Assembly: GCA_007258455.2 (NCBI GenBank)
Contig: VDFB02000003.1
Coordinates: 44,512,077 to 44,576,076 of the forward strand
Reading direction: 5' to 3'
From: Sequoia sempervirens
Lineage: Eukaryota > Streptophyta > Pinopsida > Cupressales > Cupressaceae
Length of the DNA: 64,000 bases
Position 1 is the stretch's first letter, and each line of letters starts with the position of its first letter. A program made the translations under genes and the position numbers. Shown in pieces: positions 13,653 through 25,760 of the stretch. The notes under the pieces were generated by a model that worked only from the letters and a program-made list of their open reading frames with translations, was not told the DNA's origin and ran no database searches.

Positions 13653-14887
13653 TCACTTACTCATCCAACTAATTGCACCACCAAATAAAGTAAACACATA
13701 CGCACTAGTGGAGCTTCTATTATCAACATCACCTACCCAGTCTAAATCCACATAACCATGAATATCAAGGGAAATCTCATCTTCAGTCATATTACTAGGA
13801 TAACACAAGGAATAATCTGAGGTACCATGAAAATATCTGAAGACTCTTTTAACTACATCCCAATGAACTCTACCAAGATTAGACATATATATGGAATGAA
13901 CTCCCACTGCTTGGGTAATGTTTGGTCTAGTACAAACCATAGCATACATCAAACTTCCAACTGCACTCTGGTAAGGAACTCTGCTCATGTCTTCCATCTT
14001 CAATGGGGATGTTGGAAAATATGAAATAGATAACTTTGTTCCAGCTAAAAAAGGAATACATAGTGGTCTGCAATCATGCATTTCAAACCTTTGTAAAATT
14101 GAATTGACATAATTACTTTGGCCAAGCCATAGCTTTTTATTCACTCTATCTCTTTTGATTTCCATCCCAAGAATGTGTTTAGCTACACCAAGATCTTTCA
14201 TTTCAAACTTAGCAACAAGTTGAGATTTTAGTTTTGAAATCATACCTTTCCATTTACCAATGAATAACATATCATCAACATATAATGCAATAAATAGGAA
14301 ATGATCACCATCAGTTTTATAATAAACACAATGATCTGATTTAGAACACTCGAATCCTAAACTCAACACATATGTATCAAATTTTTGGTACCACATCCTA
14401 AGACTTTGTTTTAAACCATACAAAGATTTCTTCAATTTGCAAACCAATTTACTTTTACCTTTCACCACATAGTGCTCTAGTTGTGTCATATAAATATCCT
14501 CCTCCAAGTCACCATGAAGGAAAGCAATTTTCACATCCATTTTCTCAACCTCCAAATCATAAGTAGCAGCAATAGAAAGCAAAAATCTAATGGATTCCAT
14601 TTTTGCAATAGGAGAAAATATCTCACCATAATCAACACCCTCAACTTGAGATTAACCTTTTGCAACCAACCTTGCTTTGTACTTCTCAATACTTCCATCT
14701 AAACCAATCTTTTTCTTGAACACTCATTTGCAACCAACAGGTTTTCTTCCTTCAAGCAATGGTACAAGATCCCATGTATAATTTTTTTTCAAAGCTATCA
14801 TTTCTTCATCCATAGCAACCTTCCAAGATTCTACATCATTCATACCTAATGTCTCTTCTACTGATCTAGGTTCATCCATGTTAGTAT
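13653..14887 (-). pseudogene. copia reverse transcriptase domain (degenerate)
   Basis: The longest open stretch is 315 codons (14600-13653). Motifs on the minus strand include KMDVKIAFLHGDLEEDIYM, KKSLYGLKQS and the catalytic LYVDDMLFIG, followed by DLGVAKHILGMEIKRDR, VPYQSAVGSLMYAMVCTRPN and WVGDVDNRSSTSAYVFT. The N-terminal part at 14887-14601 (MDEEMIALKKNYTWDLVP, YKARLVAKG) is broken by stops. The YVDD box is conserved, but the polyprotein is not continuous. Family role: copying retrotransposon RNA into cDNA. Confidence 0.9.
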
Positions 14888-15870
14888 TCAAAGAAAAAAT
14901 ACATCTTCAATCATCAAGTGAATACCTTCAAGTGGTTTTCTATGACTTGTAGACCTACGAACAAGCTGAGTTGGAGGTTCTTCCTCCTCTTCTAAAGATT
15001 CAAAGTTGGATGAGCTCTCCTCAACTTCTTGTCTATCCATGGGCCTCGGTTCAAATTTCTCATGTGTAGAAGGAAATTGAATCACATCTTCCCATTTACT
15101 TTGTTCTGGCTGTAATGTAATAGAAGAAGGCTTAGTTTCTCTAAAGGTAACACTTCTACTATGTATTACCTTTTGTGTAGCAGGATCCCAAAGCTTGTAT
15201 CCTTTCACACCATAACTATATCTGATGAAGATACATTTCACATCCTTGTTCTCCAATTTTTTTCACTTCTACTTTGCCACATGTGCATATGCCTCACAGC
15301 CAAAAACTCTAATATTTCTTAATGAAGGCTTGTGGCCTGACCATGCCTCTATAGGTTTCTTATCAACAAGAATTGATGTAGGAGACCTATTAATCAGGTA
15401 ACAAGTAGTGGCAACAGCTTCAGCCCAAAACCTTTGTTCTAGACTAGTGCCACTCAACATACTCCTAGCCTTCTCCATCAATGTCCTATTCATTCTTTCT
15501 GCAACTCCATTCTATTTTGGAGAATATAGAGTTGTCTTTTGTCTATGAATACCACAATCTTCACATAATCTATCAAAATCATTAGAGCAAAATTCACTGC
15601 CAATATCAGTCCTTAAACATTTTATTTTCTTTCCAATCTGCAACTTGACCATTGCTTTAAATTCTTTAAATCAACTAAAAACTTCATATTTACTTTTTAT
15701 AAAATATGTACCCATGTCCTTCTATAGTAATCATCAATAAATGAAACATAATAGGTGGATTTACCAATTGAAGGAACATCTATAGGACCAAACACATCAT
15801 AATGAAAAAGATCTAATACACCACAAGATTTATGAGAACTCAAGTAAAAATGAACGCAGATTTTTTTCCA
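14888..15870 (-). pseudogene. copia integrase domain (degenerate)
   Basis: The minus strand encodes the C-terminal part of a copia integrase. The block MNRTLMEKARSMLSG..RFWAEAVATTCYLINRSP lies at 15493-15269, followed by a VFGCEAYAHV motif. The next block, 15256-14888, carries GYKLWDPATQKVIHSRSVTF. The core upstream of 15494 is crowded with stops and frameshifts, and I could not follow all the catalytic acidic residues. Frame changes occur between 15269 and 15256. Family role: inserting cDNA into chromosomal DNA. Confidence 0.82.
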
Positions 15871-16268
15871 TAAATATAATGCTCACATAAATCAAATTCG
15901 AGATTATAGTTAGGAAAACCTTCAACAATGTTTTTATTTTTCAAGTTCCTTAGACCCTTTTCTCCAATGTGGCCAAGTCTTTGGTGCCATAACATAGTTT
16001 TCTCTGTAGGTAACTTGGTTTCAGAAGAAAAAGCACCCTTGGGTGCCCAAAAGCCATGACCATCTATTGAAGGTGAAACCTACATTTTTTCCACAAACTT
16101 GCTTTTCACAGAAGTACTATTGCACTCAGCGGTGCATGCATCAAGCATATACAATGTGTCATATCTGACACCTCTAGCAATCACCATAGCACCTCTGACT
16201 ATCTTGCATCTTGCATCAAAAAATGCTACCTGCACACCTACATCTAGTAGTTTTCTCACAGATAACAA
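15871..16268 (-). pseudogene. GAG-pre-integrase / zinc-binding region
   Basis: The minus strand reads LWHQRLGHIGEKGLRNL and DLCEHYIYGKKS, the HHCC zinc-binding module that precedes copia integrases. The fourth ligand position looks changed from Cys to Tyr (CEHY instead of CEHC), which should abolish zinc binding if the reading is right. Upstream, 16268-16080 encodes the linker from protease (LLDVGVQVAFFDARCKIVRG). Confidence 0.75.
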
Positions 16269-16271
16269 ATT

Positions 16272-16742
16272 TCATGCTAAACCAGGGATATGCAACACAC
16301 CATTAGTCCTTCTTATTCTACCATAAAGAAACCTGATTTTAACTTTACCAAGGCCAACAATGTCTAAATGATAATCATCACCCAAGTACACCTTACCTCC
16401 ATCAAATTCTTCGTATTCAAAAAACCAATCTCTATTAAAGGTCATATGCAAAGATGCACCTAATTCAATTAGCCATGCATCATTACTTGCACAAGTTGCC
16501 AAAGTTGTGATGAATGCATCACCATCTTCCTTCTTAGACTTAGAATCAAAATCAAATTTCTTCTTTTTCTTCTTATTTTTCTTCTTCTTTTTCTTCTTTC
16601 TAGTCCTTACAAACATGTTTAGGCTTACTGTAGTTCCTACAAATAACTTTGGACTTTCCAGGAGATTTAGATCTCCCCTTGGACTTGGATTTGTCACGCT
16701 TCTCATTCTTCTTGCCTTTTTCCTTAGGCCTTCCATGAACAT
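16272..16742 (-). pseudogene. copia protease region with lysine-rich linker
   Basis: A 156-codon minus-strand frame. A run of about 16 lysines with one Asn is encoded by a CTT/TTC-rich microsatellite at 16556-16610. It is followed by DAWLIELGASLHMTFNRD, the copia protease site. The usual catalytic Asp-Ser-Gly is changed to Glu-Leu-Gly, so the protease would be inactive. The downstream stretch GGKVYLGDDYHLDIVGLG and VLHIPGLA match the usual protease C-terminus. Confidence 0.8.
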
Positions 16743-17337
16743 TCAAGGCCTCCTTGGTACTGATGCATACCTTCTTCCTCATCTCTTTAGAAGGAAAAGA
16801 ACCTGTTGCATCTTCAGTCTTCAATATAACAAAAGTACTCCCAATAGCCATAACAAGAGAATCACACAAATCAGACAAAGAACAAAGCAAGATTTAACAT
16901 TTCTCTTCCTCATAAATTTTGACACCAATGGATGCCAATTGATCCACCAGCATATTGAATACTTCCAGGTGTTTTGTAATTTGTCCACCCTCTTCCATTC
17001 TCAAGGAATATAATTTCTTCCTCAAGAAAATCTTGTTCACTAAAGATTTGGCTCGATACATCTCACCAAGCTTCTTCCATAGTTTTTATGCAAAGGTCTC
17101 TTCATGGACATTGATTAAAACAGAGTCTACCAAGCACAATCTAATTAGACCCTTGGCTTTACAGACCATAACATCATATTGAGCAGCTTGACTAGGATCT
17201 ATAGGCCTTGAAACATTCTCATCAATAACATCCCGCAGATCTCGATCTATCAACAAATCCTCCATCTTCAACTTCCACATTTCAAAATTATTTCCAGAAA
17301 ATTTATCCACCTCTATTCTCCCTAATGAACTTGCCAT
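16600..17337 (-). pseudogene. copia gag (degenerate)
   Basis: The gag start MASSLGRIEVDKFSGNN..MWKLKMEDLLIDRDL (17337-17086) matches the N-terminus of plant copia gag. A downstream block at 16890-16600 ends with CRNYSKPKHVCKD, a CCHC zinc knuckle whose second Cys is replaced by Tyr. Several frameshifts separate the two blocks. Gag would form the virus-like particle and bind RNA. Confidence 0.82.
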
Positions 17338-17447
17338 CTGAAAATTCCTGCAACAAGATCATAAAGTGTCTTCTGCACAAGCTCCCACTCAAATCTAGAT
17401 TAGTTGAAAAAATCCAACAACCCACAACTAAGATGAAAGGTGATCAA

Positions 17448-17461
17448 GCTCTGATACCACT
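17448..17461 (-). other. primer-binding site (tRNA-Met type)
   Basis: On the plus strand 'gctctgatacca' abuts the right LTR. Its reverse complement TGGTATCAGAGC is the standard plant copia site complementary to the 3' end of initiator tRNA-Met. It fixes the element's orientation as minus. Confidence 0.9.
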
Positions 17462-18055
17462 TGTAGGGAAGCTAAGGTAGTGGAACAACTTCCTACACTA
17501 ACCTTGAGAGGAGAATAATGCAAACTTTTACAAATCTTTAGCAGTTATAAAAACTTAAAAAAAATAAACACAAATATCATGCATACCACAACACAATGAT
17601 TTACGTGGGGAGAACCCTTTCGGGAGAAAAACCCTACACTCCAAAACCCGCCCAATGTATTATTCAAAAATCTCAACGATTACAATATACTTGTAGAGCA
17701 AGCTTCTCATAGGAGTATCACCACTCCAAGATCCAGAGGCAACACAACCGCTATTAAACTCTCAAAATACATTGCAATACACGGCCATAATGCAACACCC
17801 TCATAAAATAGGGTTGTCTTCTAGGGCAAGTCAAGCTAATAAAATATCAATCATCATATATGAGACATAATGATGAACGGTCCAAATTTGTAATAATAAA
17901 ATTTTCCTTTTGGGGGCGTTGCCTCTGGATCCCAACCGACCCCTCGTGGGGGGGGATCCCCCCCCCCCTCCCCCCACGTCGTTGTCAGCTAAAAAGTACC
18001 TTGTGTATCAACAATACCTTATGTAATTGCAAGGTTGAGACACATTTTCTCAACA
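17462..18055 (-). repeat. 5' LTR of the Tork-like copia element
   Basis: 594 bp with TG at 17462 and CA at 18055. It lies upstream of the coding region in the minus orientation, so it would hold the promoter. It contains a GC-rich inverted repeat at 17945-17978 (see findings). The following 5 bp, ATTAT, are the target duplication. Confidence 0.93.
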
Positions 18056-21000
18056 ATTATTAGTACAACCCTTCCAATAGGAAAAACTTTAGGCAACCTA
18101 TAAAACTATGGCTTTCTAGGTGACATGACCAACGACCATTATAAGAATGTAAAGCATAGTTTTAGATAATCTATAATTTACACGAAGCCTACAGTGGGAT
18201 CTATGTAGGTCAATGCCATGTGTTTCTCTACAAGAAGAACTTCAAGAGTTGGCCTCCTTAGGTGCATGATATTGAATTCAATTGCCTTCCCAAACATCTT
18301 TTTGTTGCAAGTAAAGCTCACAAGAATGAGATTCAATTTTAGTGTTGACAAAGTTTAAGTTTCTAGGTATTTTAAGATGGATTGTTATTACAATTAAAGT
18401 AATAGCTTTAATGTTGAGAAAAATGAAGTTTTTTGCTCTTATGCACTTTGAGCTTGGTGGAATGCGATTACCGAAGCATTAGTTAGAATTATTCAATGAT
18501 TTGAAAGTTTACCCATATTATTGAGAATAGTTTAAAGTTCTTGCCATTTTAGGGTGAATTACCATTATAGTTCAACATTCTACTATTAATGCCCTCGAAG
18601 GTGGGATCCTCCAATAAATAGTTATTTTTTAAAATTTAAAATACTTAATTTTTTGGAAGAAAATTTAAAGTTCTAGCCAATTTAGGTTAGATTAGTGCAT
18701 TGCTTGAAGGATTAATTTTAATATTGATAAAATTTTGAAATTTCTTAACAAGTTATGGGAGTTGCATCTATAAGTGAAGGTTAAGTAAAAAAAATACTAC
18801 TATTTTATGGTGGATAACTATTATTAGTGAAATGTTTTTTATTAGATAAAAGGGGGTAACAAGGGCCCCTATCCTTTCAAAGCCCCTATTATTAGTGGAA
18901 TGTTTAGCTTTACTACTAATAACCTTTTGACAATGTATGGGGTGGATCATGGGTATAGTTGAAATGTTAGCCTTTATCATTTAGAAAATTTTGACAATTT
19001 TGGGTATAAAATGATAGATTCTAATTGTAAGAAAAGAAAATTGAGAGATATCAAAAGAGGCAAGAATTAAACAATATATTTAAGTGAAAATTACCAATTA
19101 AACAATATGTGAAAATATAATTAGTAATTTGAATTAAACTTTTACAAATGATACTTCCTAATCTGTCCCTATAATAGATATATATTTTATTTTTTTAATT
19201 ACAATAAACAAAAATAATGAAAATACAATGACATTTCTTCATTTATCTCTATAATTAACACAGATTTTATTATTTTAACTTAAAAACAAATAAAAAATAC
19301 TTCCTAATTTATCTTTATAATAAATACTTATGACAGTATCCAATATTCTTAAATGAAGAATGTCTTCTAAGCTAGCCCCCTATGAACTTGTCAAATCTCT
19401 CAAACTTTTGAAAAGGACCGAACCACGAGCAACTACCCATAAAGTAAATTCTGGACATTGCCCATAACCATTGGTACCTGCAACTAGCAAAAAGAAGTTT
19501 ACTATCACCATCCAAGGTACAGATGTCAAACACCAAAAGAGCTGCCATGGAGTAGCTTATTGTCATTTCAACTCACACTCAATTTATACTTTTCCCTGAA
19601 CATCCAACTTGTTTTGTTTTCTCTCTGTACACAAACAATTAAATAAGCAATGTTTTCCACTTCTGTCAGACCATATTTAAAAAAGCAGCAGCAGTACATT
19701 AAATCATGAATGCTTTGCCTTCTTTTTCATACTTTATTTACTGTTTTTCTTAACATAAATTCCCATCACAGAGACAGCAGAATTTTGTCTGCGAATCTAA
19801 AGTGACAACTAAAAATCAAGTCTGTACATTAAATAAAAAATAAATAGAAATCCAACTGTATTTCTGTCAATGGGAAGCTTGTTTCAGAGAAGCCTTGTTG
19901 TACAACATGAAATCTGTCCTATGTGATAGGATGGCCTTGTTCATTAACGTATTTGTTCAGATTTGTTTGTATTACTGTTTGTCCTTAGCTGATGGAAGTG
20001 TGGATACAAATAATAGCTATCTAAGAATGCAAAGAGACAGCAAAGTTGGTTTTCTATTAGGTAGGATTGGTATGAGATGTGGACCCTTGTAAGGAGAAAG
20101 GGATTTTTTAATGGTGGTACCTTGTGGCCTTTAATGGGATATGGTGCTCGTGGATAACTGTGAACCAGAATTTATGGAATATGGGCAAGGTACTAAAAAT
20201 GAATGCAGGTATATCTGTGTAAGTTTAGGTCGCTATGTATGGTAATTGTATTTAATAATTGTCTTATTATTATTTTAGATTAAGTGTTGGGATTGATGTG
20301 ATAATTAAATAAGAGAATAGAAAGATTTATTGATAAGATTCATGATGGAAAGATAGAAGTTGAAGTTGTTCTAAATTACCACTCTTATAAAATTATTTGT
20401 CTTGGTTCGATGAATGTTTGTCATAAAAAATGGTATAGATTGGTCAAAATCGTCATGAGTCAAATCATGATTGTTGTGAGCCTAAATTGATGCACATGAT
20501 TGATCTTTTCATCTTGTGACTAAACTAAGAAGATGTGTACCTACAAAACAACTTACCTTCACCTCCTAGATGTTTGAATATATCTAGGTGGTGTCTAGAG
20601 ACAGTTTTTAATTTTTTTATTAAAGCTTCTAGAGAAGTGGTTGAAGAGATTGCCAACTTGATAAGTGATTACTCTAGGTCAAATGCTTCAATAGGTTGTA
20701 ACAATGATGAGAAATATTAAAGACAACATTTGCAAACATGCATGTGACCTATGTGATGATGCAAATTTGATCCCTTTAACTCCCTCAACAATTGAAGATT
20801 ACTCTAATTTGCATGTGATCTCCCTAATAAAATTAAGTGCAAGTATCAAATGACTTTAAATACCACTACATACCGACATGTCACATAAAATGCATGCTTC
20901 ATCAACTCATAATAGATAATAGAAGGGGGCACAAAAGTTGGAATTTGAATTGGAGTCTTAAGATATGGATCATTCTCACACTCCTTAGAATTAACCTAGA

Positions 21001-22099
21001 CCAATCTTTAGTTTGTGGAAATGATCTATTGGGATAAGGTGGTGATCTCATGATAGGTAGTGAATTTCTACAAACAAATACAAATGAGGGAAGAATAATG
21101 ATGGGTGAGAATCAAGTTGTGCCCCAAACATAGCACAAGAGTATGTCACTTGTCAATATGTTATTATATTAAGACATTCTCATCAAGGTGGGCACAAAAT
21201 TAAATGGGATAAATATTTAATATTTTATTAAGGCTTTCATTTGTGTTCCTTACATTCTTGTCCATATTTTGGCACTTTAAATGGGACCCATGTCCCTGTA
21301 TAAGCATCCTTTTGTAGTGTTTTTGTGAAAGTGTGTTGAAAGTTGCCAGTTTGGTGTGTTCATATCTTCTTTCTTTAGTTATATTACATGTTTTTGTGTA
21401 TTCATCCATGTAGAGCAGCACATACATTGGTATTATGGGAACACAACAACACAATGACATTGACTTGTTTTCATTCTTATCATCATGTGTTTTTTGGCCT
21501 TTTTTGCAATTTGGCATGCTTATTTCTCACTTTGACACTTCTATCGTTGTGTGTCATATTTTTTACATAGATTGTTCTATCCATCCCCAACATTGAACTT
21601 CTCATTTGCTATCATTTTGAGACTAAAATCTCTTGTATTTTTTGTTTACTTATAGTCTTTGTAAATATTAACTTGTTCTCATGCTCAATTGATCACTTTA
21701 GAGCAAATTAACCATTGATTTTTTGTAGTTCCATTTGTATTTTGTTATCCCTAATGACATGTTGGCACAAAAATTCCTATGAGACTCACCCTTTTTTATG
21801 AAAAACTCATTTGCATTGATAGACATATTATTAATTTAAATACTCCTTGTTATTACAAATTATTAGATTATGGACTTGTGATCCTAATGATAGATTATAT
21901 TAGACATTGATATCATGCTTATAATAACTTAATTTTTATGTGCATTTGAGAATGATATAATTAGTAGATGGCTAAATTATATTTTGATTTTTTTTGTAAT
22001 GGATGTGGGTAAAAGCAAAACCCTATGTCACACTTTCGGCCAAAAAAATAGCTTCTACCAAAATATTTTCAAGCAAAAGTTGTATTTGACTGAATACAT
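18056..22099. other. non-coding, nothing recognised
   Basis: AT-rich DNA between two copia elements. Short reading frames (for example 19372-19566 minus, 19895-20092 plus) have no motif I recognise. No LTR matching the downstream element is found here. Confidence 0.45.
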
Positions 22100-22189
22100 T
22101 TCGGTTGAAACCAAGTGGCTCTAATGTGGAGTGTGTGTGCCATAGAACATTCGGTCAAAAACAAGTGGCTCTAATGTGGAGTGTGTGTG
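22100..22189. repeat. 50-bp period direct repeat at the element's 5' break
   Basis: A 40-bp word (ttcggt..aagtggctctaatgtgg..gtgtgtg) occurs at 22100 and again at 22150, with about 10 bp of unrelated sequence between. A fainter match ('tttcggccaaaaa') precedes it at 22036. It ends just where recognisable gag sequence begins. Confidence 0.75.
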
Positions 22190-22990
22190 TGGAGGCTCCC
22201 TTGTTTGATGGGACGAATTATACATTTTGGAAAACCAAGATGGAAGTTTTCCTTGCTTCCCTAGGGTTTAGAGTTTGGAATTCAATTGAAGATGGATATA
22301 CCATGCCCACTAATGGTTTTAAAACCGGTGATGAGATAAAGGCATATGAGAATAATGGAAAAGAAAGAAATGCTCTTTTAAGTGGTCTTGCTAATTCAAA
22401 ACTTGTGAAGCTTATGGGCTACAAATCTGGTAAAGAAATTTGGAAAAAGCTGGAAAGTATCTATGAAGGAGATGATAAGGTTAAGCAAGAAAAAATGCAG
22501 AATCTGAAGACTAATTTTGCAACCTAGAAGAATGTTAGAAGATAAAGATATTGCAAGCTACATGAATAGAGTGGATGAATTTGTTAATTCCATCAATGGC
22601 CTTGGTGGAAAACTGGAAGAAAAAGAGGTGGTAAAGAAGGTATTAATAACTCTTCCTAAATCTTATAGTTCTAAAGTTTTTGATATTGAGGAAGCTTAGG
22701 ATTTAGATCATTATTCTAGATATCAGTTGTTTGGTGCTTTAACTACTTTTGAATTGAGAGAGTTTGGTCAAAATGATTCAAGAAAAGAGATTGCTTTTAA
22801 AGCTAGAAAAATAGAGAAGGATGATGGATCGGATCCAAATGATCTTGATGAGATAGAAGCAAATTTTGTTAGGAAATGGGAACTAGAAAATACAAAGGTA
22901 AGTTACCTATCAAATGTTTCAATTGTGGAAAGATAGGTCATTACGCTTTAATATTTCTAGCCAAAGTTTCAAATGACAAATATTAGAACA
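22190..22990 (+). pseudogene. copia gag (degenerate)
   Basis: Three frame fragments carry APLFDGTNYTFWKTKMEVFL with LMGYKSGKEIWKKLESIYEG, then LEDKDIASYMNRVDEFVNSI, then a damaged zinc knuckle near 22915-22960 (CFNCGKIGHY). These match the gag (UBN2/DUF4219) module of plant copia elements. The stop/frame break at about 22520 and the stop near 22697 interrupt it. The natural start is missing, because the open frame runs into the 50-bp repeat. Confidence 0.82.
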
Positions 22991-23219
22991 ATAAAGGTAA
23001 ATCTATCAAGAGAAGTTATTATGTTAAAGAAGATGCTCGTATATCTAATGATGAATCTGACTACATGGGTGATGAAAATGATGAATGCATGTTCATGGCT
23101 CTGAATGTTGGAGATAATTCTACTGACTCTAAAAGATGTATGAAGGATATTGCTCCAGAAATATGTCACAACATCAAAGGGACTATAGTGACTGCTTTTC
23201 ATGCTAGAGAGAAGAAAAA

Positions 23220-23450
23220 TCACTAGATAATTGACAATGGATGCTCAAATCATATGACAGGTGATAAGAGTAAGTTTGTTAAACTTGAGAAGTTTAAAGG
23301 TGGTCTTGTTAAGTTTGGTGATGATACATCTACTAAGATATGTGGAAAAGGTTCAATTAGTTTTGATGGTAATCATAATATAGATGATGTTCTTTATGTC
23401 AAGGGTCTTCAGCATAATCTTCTAAGTGTAGGATAGATTTGTAGCAAAGG
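23220..23450 (+). pseudogene. copia protease region (degenerate)
   Basis: IDNGCSNHMTGDKSKF gives the protease active-site region, with Asn replacing the usual Ser of Asp-Ser-Gly. It continues KFGDDTSTKICGKG and VLYVKGLQHNLLSVG, as in copia and especially Sirevirus polyproteins. A stop precedes it at 23224 and another follows at 23434. Confidence 0.8.
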
Positions 23451-23577
23451 ATATAATCTTGTATTTTAGGATGGTGTTTGTGAAATCAAAAAAGGAAGCT
23501 CTAGAACTCTAGTTGTTGTAGGAATAAGGACAAATGGGAATATTTAAAAGTTCAAAGGTACTAATGGTAAGTGCTTT

Positions 23578-24171
23578 ATGACTCAAATCAATGAAAGTTG
23601 GTTATGGCATAGAAGAATGTGTCACATCAATTTTGATAGTCTAGTGAGGATTAGATTTACTCAAAATGTGAGATATCTGCAAAGAATTACAAAGCCTATC
23701 AATGTAGTTTGCAAGGAATGTCTGGTTGGGAAGCAAACAAGAAAGAGGTTCAATATCAAAGATTATTATATCCCATGACCTTTAGAATTGGTGCATACAG
23801 ACCTATGTGGACCTACAAGAACAAGAAGCTTTCAAGGTGACAAGTATTTCATGTTGTTAATTGATGATTACTCTAGAATGACTTGGGTAACTTTTCTTAA
23901 AGAGAAATTAGAATCTCTAGACAAGTTTAAAGCATTTAAAGCTATGGTTGAGAATGAAATGGACATGAAAATCAAGCGCTTAAGGTCTTGTAAAGGTGGA
24001 GAGTTCACCTCCAATGAGTTTAACATTTTTTGTGAAAAGCATGGAATAAAGAGACATTTGTCAACTCCTATAACTCCTCAACAGAATGGAGTTGTGGAAA
24101 GAAATAAAAGGATACTTCAAGAAGTAACAAGGACAATGATGAAGGAAACAAATCTACCAAATGTCTATTAA
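23578..24171 (+). pseudogene. GAG-pre-integrase and integrase core (degenerate)
   Basis: WLWHRRMCHINFDSLVRI and VVCKECLVGKQTRKRF supply the His/Cys zinc module. The core then reads LVHTDLCGPTRTRSFQGD, YFMLLIDDYSRMTWVTF, RLRSCKGGEFTSNEF and QQNGVVERNKRI. The first catalytic Asp (HTD) and the Glu (VVERN) are present. The second Asp of the usual SDNGGE is changed (RSCKGGE). A TGA at 23777 and a TAA at 24169 break the frame. Confidence 0.88.
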
Positions 24172-24699
24172 AGAGAAGTTATTCACACTATAGTATACAT
24201 ACTCAGCATAGTACAAGCAAAAGTAAACAATTCAAAGACTCCCTATGAACTATGGTATGGAAGAACTCCTACTGTCAAATATTTCAATGTTTTGAAGAAA
24301 ATTTTATATCAAGAGAGATGAAGAAAGCTTGGGAAAGTTTGATGCAAAATCATATGAAGGAATATACCTTGGATATTCTACAAGAAGCGAGGCTTATCGG
24401 TGCTACAACAAGATGCTGAAGAAGATACTTGAAAGTGCAAGTGTCAAAGTAGATGAAGAACCACATAAAATCTCAATACTAATAGAAGGATAGAATCTGA
24501 TGAATCCTCTTGCAAAGAAGAAGGAAAAGAAGAAGAAAAGGAAAATGAGATGCAGGTTGACGAGGGAGAAGCTCTGGAAAGGATTCTTAAGACTCCTAAG
24601 TATGTGTAGAAGAATCATTCTGAAGATCATATCATTGGTGATAAGAGTAGAGGTGTGTTGACAAGAAGAAAAGCTTTTATGACAAAAGAACAGGTAAAT

Positions 24700-25760
24700 T
24701 TGTGTCTACTTTCCAAAGTAGAACTTGAGATAGTGATTGAGTCATGTAAGGATGAGAATTGGACCAAAGCTATGGAAGAAGAATTGATGTAGATTGAGAA
24801 TAATTAGACTTGGGAATTAGTCCCAAGATTAGCAAACAAGAATGTAATAGGAACTAAATGGGTATTCTAGAAAAAGTTGAATGAGAATGGAGATGTCAAA
24901 AATAAGGCTAGGCTTGTGTGTAAAGGTTACTCACAAGTGGAAGGAATAGATTTTGAGGATACATTTGCTTTGATGGTCAGAATGGAGTCCATTAAGATTT
25001 TTTTGGAATTTGCAACACATAATGACTTCAAGATTTATTAGATGGATGTGAAGTCTACATTCTTAAATGGTGAGTTGGAAGAAGAGGTATACATTGAACA
25101 ACCGGAAGGCTTTCAGTTATCAGAAAATTCCAATATGGTTTGTAGATTGAAGAAGGCATTGTATGGACTCAAGAAAGCTCCCATAACTTGGTCTGCAAGA
25201 TTGGATAGGTACTTGTAGCAAGGATTCAATAAAGGCACCATACATAGTAATCTTTACTTTAAAGTTAAGAAGGGTCAAATCTTGATTGTGGTTGTGTATG
25301 TTGATGATATAACTTTCAGAGGAAATGAGGAAATATGCAAGAAGTTTGCAAAAGCGATGCAAAATTAATTTGAGATGTCAATGTTGGGGGAGATGAATTT
25401 CTTCCTTGGGCTACAAATTAGTTAGATAGAAAATGAATATTTATTTCATAGTCAAAATATGTCAAGAAATGTTGAAGAAGTTTGGAATGGAAGACTCTAA
25501 ACAGATATGTACTCCTGTGGTTACTGGTTGCAAGTTGAACAAGAATGATGAATCTCCTAAGACTGATCAAAGCAAGTACATATCAATGATTGGTGGACTG
25601 ATATATCTAATTGCAACTAGACCGGATATAATGCATGTAGTTTTTCTTGTGGCCAGATTTCAAGAAGATCCTAGAGAACCACATGTGGTAGCAGTAAAGA
25701 GGATATTCAGATATTTGCAGGGTATTCTAGACAATGGTCTATGGCATCCAAAAGGATATT
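24700..25760 (+). pseudogene. copia reverse transcriptase (degenerate)
   Basis: Recognisable blocks are EEELM..WELVPRLANKNVIGTKWVF-like sequence, a VEGIDFEDTFA motif, MDVKSTFLNGELEEEVYIEQ, RLKKALYGLKKAP, VVVYVDDITF (catalytic YVDD), then EDSKQICTPVVTGCKLNKND and IATRPDIMHVVF. Numerous TAG and TAA stops and at least one frameshift near 25430 interrupt it. The most continuous stretch is 25433-25762. Confidence 0.87.

Larger units (their letters stand above)
12595..18055 (-). mobile_element. Ty1/copia retrotransposon, Tork-like, complete but inactive
   Basis: About 5.46 kb bounded by two direct LTRs (12595-13232 and 17462-18055) and flanked by near-identical 5-bp target duplications, ATTAC at 12590-12594 and ATTAT at 18056-18060. 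On the minus strand the order is gag, zinc knuckle, protease, GAG-pre-integrase, integrase, reverse transcriptase, RNase H, which is the Ty1/copia order. The tRNA-Met primer site is next to the right LTR and a polypurine tract is next to the left LTR. Residues in the RT-RNase H region (YVDDM, VGSLMYAMVCTRPN, SGGAISW-like) resemble the Tork/TNT1 lineage. Stops, frameshifts and lost catalytic or metal-binding residues make it a pseudo-element. Confidence 0.93.

Noticed and set aside
16507..17013. 168-codon plus-strand frame
   Set aside because: Antisense shadow of copia gag/protease; the Phe run is the reverse of the lysine tract.
19372..19566. 64-codon minus-strand frame with a protein-like composition
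   Set aside because: Considered as an exon, but no family is recognised and no splice-linked neighbours are evident.
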